Source: UBA7239 sp035430165
Lineage (GTDB): Bacteria; Pseudomonadota; Gammaproteobacteria; Pseudomonadales; UBA7239
Length of the DNA stretch: 64,000 nt
NCBI GenBank assembly: GCA_035430165.1
Contig: DAOMGE010000010.1
Location: 1 to 64,000 of the forward strand
Direction of reading: 5' to 3'
Shown here: positions 63,401-64,000 of the stretch, one piece after another
Layout of the letters: each line of letters starts with the position of its first letter
How positions within the stretch are numbered: position 1 is the stretch's first letter
Notes under the pieces: generated by a model
Databases searched by the model: none
What the model was told of the DNA's origin: nothing
The model's input: the letters and a program-made list of their open reading frames with translations, nothing else
Program-made: the position numbers and the translations under genes

Positions 63401-64000
63401 TATCCGTCTGATCCGGGTTGTAGGCATACGGGCAGTTGTCCATTGCGACCAGAATACCGTCGCTGTCGAATGCATCCACCAGCGTATCCAGTGAAAGACC
63501 GTTGCACGACAATGCAGCTGACACGCAGCCATAGGTATTCGGCTGCAGCCAGGAATCTGGCAGGCCATCGTGATCGGCATCCACCACGGCTACTGGGTTA
63601 GTGGGGAAGGCATCTGCTGCATCTTCCATACCATCGACGTCAACATCCCCGGTATGCATCTGCAGCAGATTATTGGCTGCTACCCCGTTGTAAGATGTAA
63701 AACCGCCTCCCACCAACAATCTTCCATTTGCCTGCAGGGTCAGGGCATACACATAACCGTTGGTGCCGGTACCGGGATTGAAACCGGCATCCAGTGCACC
63801 ATCGCTATTCAATCGGGCAATGTAGATACGCGAAACGTTATTCACCGAGCTGAAGGCGCCACCGATCACCACCTTACCATCCAGCTGTAGCGCCAAAGCG
63901 TACACATAACTGCTCGCACCGGTACCCGGGTTAAAGCCCATATCCAGCGAGCCGTCGGCATTCAGACGGGCAATCCGGTTGCGCGAAACCTGATTCACTG
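57417..64000 (-). CDS. Giant delta-60-repeat / thrombospondin-3-like protein, N-terminus beyond the window
   Basis: At least 2,193 residues; the frame is open at the right edge, where the apparent first residue is really Val (GTG) inside a repeat. It is built of ~50-residue delta-60 repeats, consensus VxALAxQPDGKVxIGGxFTxVNGVxRNxIA then RLNxDGSLDxGFNPGTG. Four complete blocks each hold exactly seven repeats; the seventh is always a variant ending YNGVxxxxLVRxHTGD. Blocks are separated by acidic linkers with DNCPYAYNPDQxDxDxDG and DNCPxxSNADQLDxDxDG calcium-binding motifs of thrombospondin type 3. The C-terminus replaces the last part of the linker with NDSDGDGVPDYLDPEPLNP and the tail PLNGIYRGSAVHELNSLQ. 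Probably a surface or secreted protein; any signal peptide would be beyond the window. Function unknown. Confidence 0.92.
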   Translation of the reverse strand, partial: VNQVSRNRIARLNADGSLDMGFNPGTGASSYVYALALQLDGKVVIGGAFSSVNNVSRIYIARLNSDGALDAGFNPGTGTNGYVYALTLQANGRLLVGGGFTSYNGVAANNLLQMHTGDVDVDGMEDAADAFPTNPVAVVDADHDGLPDSWLQPNTYGCVSAALSCNGLSLDTLVDAFDSDGILVAMDNCPYAYNPDQTDIDLDGVGDACDPDGDGDGTLNGIDNCLQLANADQLDTDGDGFGNACDSTPLVAPTASRDVSFNTGTGVNGALYAVATQPDGKVLLGGDFTTVNGVARNRIARLNADGSLDASFNPGTGASSTVKAMAVQTDGKVVIGGSFTSFNGVSRNYIASLNADGSLDNGFNPGSGANSSVYALAMQPDGKVVIGGYFTTVNGISRNRIARLNADGSLDTGFDPGAGADNAVNALALQPDGRVLIGGTFTTVNGFVRNYIAQLNFDGSLDTGFDLGPITGSGVNALAVQSDGKILIGGGLTTVLGGVSRFNVARLNADGSLDAGFDPGTGADSYVKALVLQADGKVLLGGNFYRVNGVLRSRMARLNTDGSVDVSFNPGSGVDNGGAVYALAVQGSGRVVLAGSFTSYNGVVANSMVRVHTGDADADGVEDAADAFSTNPAAAVDIDHDGLPDVWLQPNAYSCAVDASICNGLTLDSYVDVLDGDSTPPASDNCPYAYNPDQMDSDTDGIGDGCDADKDADGVLNAVDNCPQLSNADQLDVDGDGLGDACDSTPMVAPTASRDVSFNPGTGANSTVQAVAVQLDDKLVIGGGFTSVNGLARNYIARLNANGSLDTGFNPGTGANSNVNALAVQPDGKVIIGGEFTAVNGVARNRIARLNTDGSLDVGFNPGTGAGSSVNTLAVQADGKMLIGGAFTSVNGVARNRIARLNTDGSLDTGFDPGTGAGGTVYALAVQPDGKLVIGGNFTLMNGVLRNRIARLNSDGSLDGGFNPGTGASDFVYALTVQQDGKVVIGGNFTTVNGVTRNYIARLNANGSLDTGFNPGTGANNIVRSLAQQADGKLVIGGDFTTMNGAARNHIVRLNSDGTLDTGFDPGAGASSSVQALAIQGTGRLILGGSSMTYNGVVVSYPLRIHTGDIDDDGVEDAADAFPANPAAAVDADHDGLPDTWRPSNPYGCAADAATCNGLTLDTLVDTVDSDNVLSATDNCPYLYNPDQADADQDGLGDACDTDADNDGLLNRADNCPLASNVDQLDSDDDSVGDACDSAPMIAPTASRDLRFNPGSGANSSVLALGAQPDGKMVIGGSFTSVNGVSRNYIARLNADGSLDTGFIPGTGANNYVNTLAVQADGKLVIGGSFTSVNGVTRNRIARLNTDGSLDTGFNAGTGTDGTVNAVALQPDGKMVIAGAFLSVNGLSRSRIARLNADGSLDTGFDPGTGANGTVFALTLQLDGKVVLGGSFYSVNGGTRNYIARLNADGSLDASFDPGTGASNTVRTLALQPDGKVLLGGDFITVNGVTRNRIARLNTDGSVDTGFNPGSGTSNTVYAVTVQPDGNVLLGGYFTIVNGAMRNRIARLRGDGSLDTGFDPGIGANDTVMAMAAQEDGRLVLGGTFNNYNGVAVGNGVARIHTGNVDADSVEDAADAFPTNPAAAVDADHDGLPDAWLQPNAYGCVTDTPTCNGLTLDTLVDVLDSDGILTAADNCPYAYNPNQADIDQDGVGDVCDTDADGDGLLNRTDNCPLASNADQLDTDSDGSGDVCDSMPTVAPAASLDASFNLGTGVNSQVSTVVTQPDGKLVIGGYFMSVNGVTRNRIARLNSDGSLDASFNPGGGTDMGVSTLAVQPDGKVLIGGNFTVAGAISRNRIARLNTDGSLDAGFNPGTGANGTVRALVLQLDGKVVIGGDFTSVNGVSSNYIARLNADGSLDTGFNPGAGVVSYVYALALQSDGKVLLGGYFVNGVTHQCLARLNADGSLDAGFNPDTSPCGVYALAVQPDGKVVVGGDSSIMNGVPRISIARLNTDGSPDAGFNPGTGANGTITAIVVQADGKVVLGGSSFNAVNGVPRTRIARLNADGSLDTGFNPGSGTDSYVYALALQSDGRLILGGNFTSYNGRSSKYLVRVHTGNVDADSVEDAADYFPTNPAAAVDADHDGLPDAWLQPNAYGCAPGAPTCNGLTLDINDSDGDGVPDYLDPEPLNPANSSVWPLNGIYRGSAVHELNSLQ
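57420..57473 (-). other. C-terminal tail motif, copy 2
   Basis: Encodes PLNGIYRGSAVHELNSLQ, the end of the giant protein, matching PFNGIYKGSSVRENKSLW of the pentapeptide protein in 11 of 18 positions (13 of 24 over the longer alignment). It follows directly after the last calcium-binding-like segment. Confidence 0.75.
57474..57730 (-). repeat. Terminal linker of the giant protein (truncated unit)
   Basis: Begins HTGNVDADSVEDAAD like the internal linkers and contains the WLQPNAYGC...TCNGLTLD segment, but lacks the two DNCP motifs and runs instead into a short DSDGDGVPDYLDP motif and the tail. Confidence 0.8.
57731..58764 (-). repeat. Seven-repeat delta-60 block E
   Basis: Seven ~50-residue repeats. 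The fourth is shortened (GGYFVNGVTHQ), the fifth begins with a Cys (SPCGVYAL), the seventh is the degenerate closing repeat. The seven-fold count fits a seven-bladed beta-propeller. Confidence 0.8.
58765..59200 (-). repeat. Thrombospondin-3-like linker 4
   Basis: About 145 residues. HTGNVDADSVEDAADAFPTNP, DHDGLPDAWLQPNAYGC, TCNGLTLDTLVDVLDSDG, then DNCPYAYNPNQADIDQDGVG and DNCPLASNADQLDTDSDGSG. Paired Cys suggest disulfides. Confidence 0.85.
59201..60242 (-). repeat. Seven-repeat delta-60 block D
   Basis: Seven repeats, last one with GGTFNNYNGVAVGNGVARIH. Nearly the same length (about 1.04 kb) as blocks B, C and E. Confidence 0.8.
60243..60690 (-). repeat. Thrombospondin-3-like linker 3
   Basis: Variant with WRPSNPYGC instead of WLQPNAYGC; both DNCP calcium-binding motifs are present. 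Confidence 0.85.
60691..61724 (-). repeat. Seven-repeat delta-60 block C
   Basis: Seven repeats; the seventh reads GGSSMTYNGVVVSYPLRIH. Confidence 0.8.
61725..62175 (-). repeat. Thrombospondin-3-like linker 2
   Basis: Contains DHDGLPDVWLQPNAYSC, ICNGLTLDSYVDVLDGD and two DNCP motifs. Confidence 0.85.
62176..63216 (-). repeat. Seven-repeat delta-60 block B
   Basis: Seven repeats; the fifth is divergent (FDLGPITGSGVNALAVQ, with GGLTTVLGGVSRFNVA). Confidence 0.8.
63217..63665 (-). repeat. Thrombospondin-3-like linker 1
   Basis: Contains HTGDVDVDGMEDAADAF, WLQPNTYGC, SCNGLSLDTLVDAFDSDG and two DNCP motifs. Confidence 0.85.
63666..64000 (-). repeat. Delta-60 block A, partial at the window edge
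   Basis: Only the last two-plus repeats of this block are inside the window, ending GGGFTSYNGVAANNLLQMH. Confidence 0.8.

Noticed and set aside
57417..64000. Possible CRISPR array or satellite because of the dense repeats
   Set aside because: The repeats keep an uninterrupted reading frame with conserved protein motifs and lack the short identical repeat/unique spacer pattern.
1..64000. tRNA, rRNA, insertion sequences, prophage genes, origins or attachment sites
   Set aside because: No cloverleaf-like segment, transposase, integrase or DnaA-box cluster was recognised by reading; a dedicated covariance-model scan was not possible.

Overview
The window is about 64 kb of a gammaproteobacterial chromosome with moderate GC. 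The evidence is gene order rather than any single marker: rhodanese-grxC-secB, cytochrome c4-dsbA divergent from engB, coaBC-algC-argB-slmA, radC/rpmB-rpmG-mutM, coaD and rsmD next to ftsY-ftsE-ftsX, argS-SPOR protein-hslV-hslU, and pepA-holC divergent from lptF-lptG. The long membrane-anchored AlgC and the wax ester synthase-type acyltransferase point towards the Pseudomonadales/Cellvibrionales part of the class. I cannot name the genus.

Layout. 1-1.4 kb: an exported pentapeptide-repeat protein. 1.4-5.8 kb (minus): fba, pgk, a TPR membrane protein, secB, grxC and a rhodanese-like protein. 5.9-7.3 kb: a fused sugar-nucleotidyltransferase/GT2 protein. 7.4-11.8 kb (plus): a MacAB-like exporter with an adaptor, a separate ATPase and two tandem permeases. 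11.8-20.6 kb: patatin, xth, uvrD, dsbA, cytochrome c4, engB, a secreted coiled-coil protein, slmA and argB. 20.6-25.1 kb: algC, coaBC, radC. 25.2-29.5 kb (minus): a very large hybrid histidine kinase broken by an assembly gap, and a lone receiver protein, placed between radC and rpmB. 29.8-32.9 kb: rpmB, rpmG, mutM, a small exported protein, coaD, rsmD. 33-40.2 kb (plus): ftsY-ftsE-ftsX, then a complete permease/ATPase/adaptor/outer-membrane-channel exporter where rpoH is usually found. 40.2-49 kb: hrpB, argS, SPOR protein, an SGNH hydrolase, hslV-hslU and an NTF2-like protein. 49-57.4 kb: WS/DGAT acyltransferase, a second SGNH hydrolase, an acidic unknown protein, holC, pepA, lptF, lptG and another NTF2-like protein. 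57.4-64 kb (minus): a giant repeat protein that runs off the right edge.

Most of the window is conserved housekeeping (protein export and folding, LPS transport, DNA repair, translation, central carbon metabolism). The accessory material lies at the two ends and in a few insertions. The giant protein is built from blocks of exactly seven delta-60 repeats of about 50 residues, suggesting a chain of seven-bladed beta-propellers, joined by acidic thrombospondin-type-3-like linkers; the unit repeats every ~1.5 kb. Its last ~18 residues match the last 18 residues of the structurally unrelated pentapeptide-repeat protein at the other end of the window. This shared C-terminal tail looks like a common processing, anchoring or secretion signal and is the most interesting lead here. 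The kinase gap is almost certainly an assembly artefact: the 100 Ns are flanked by an identical 55-bp sequence, and merging the two copies restores one open frame of about 1197 codons.
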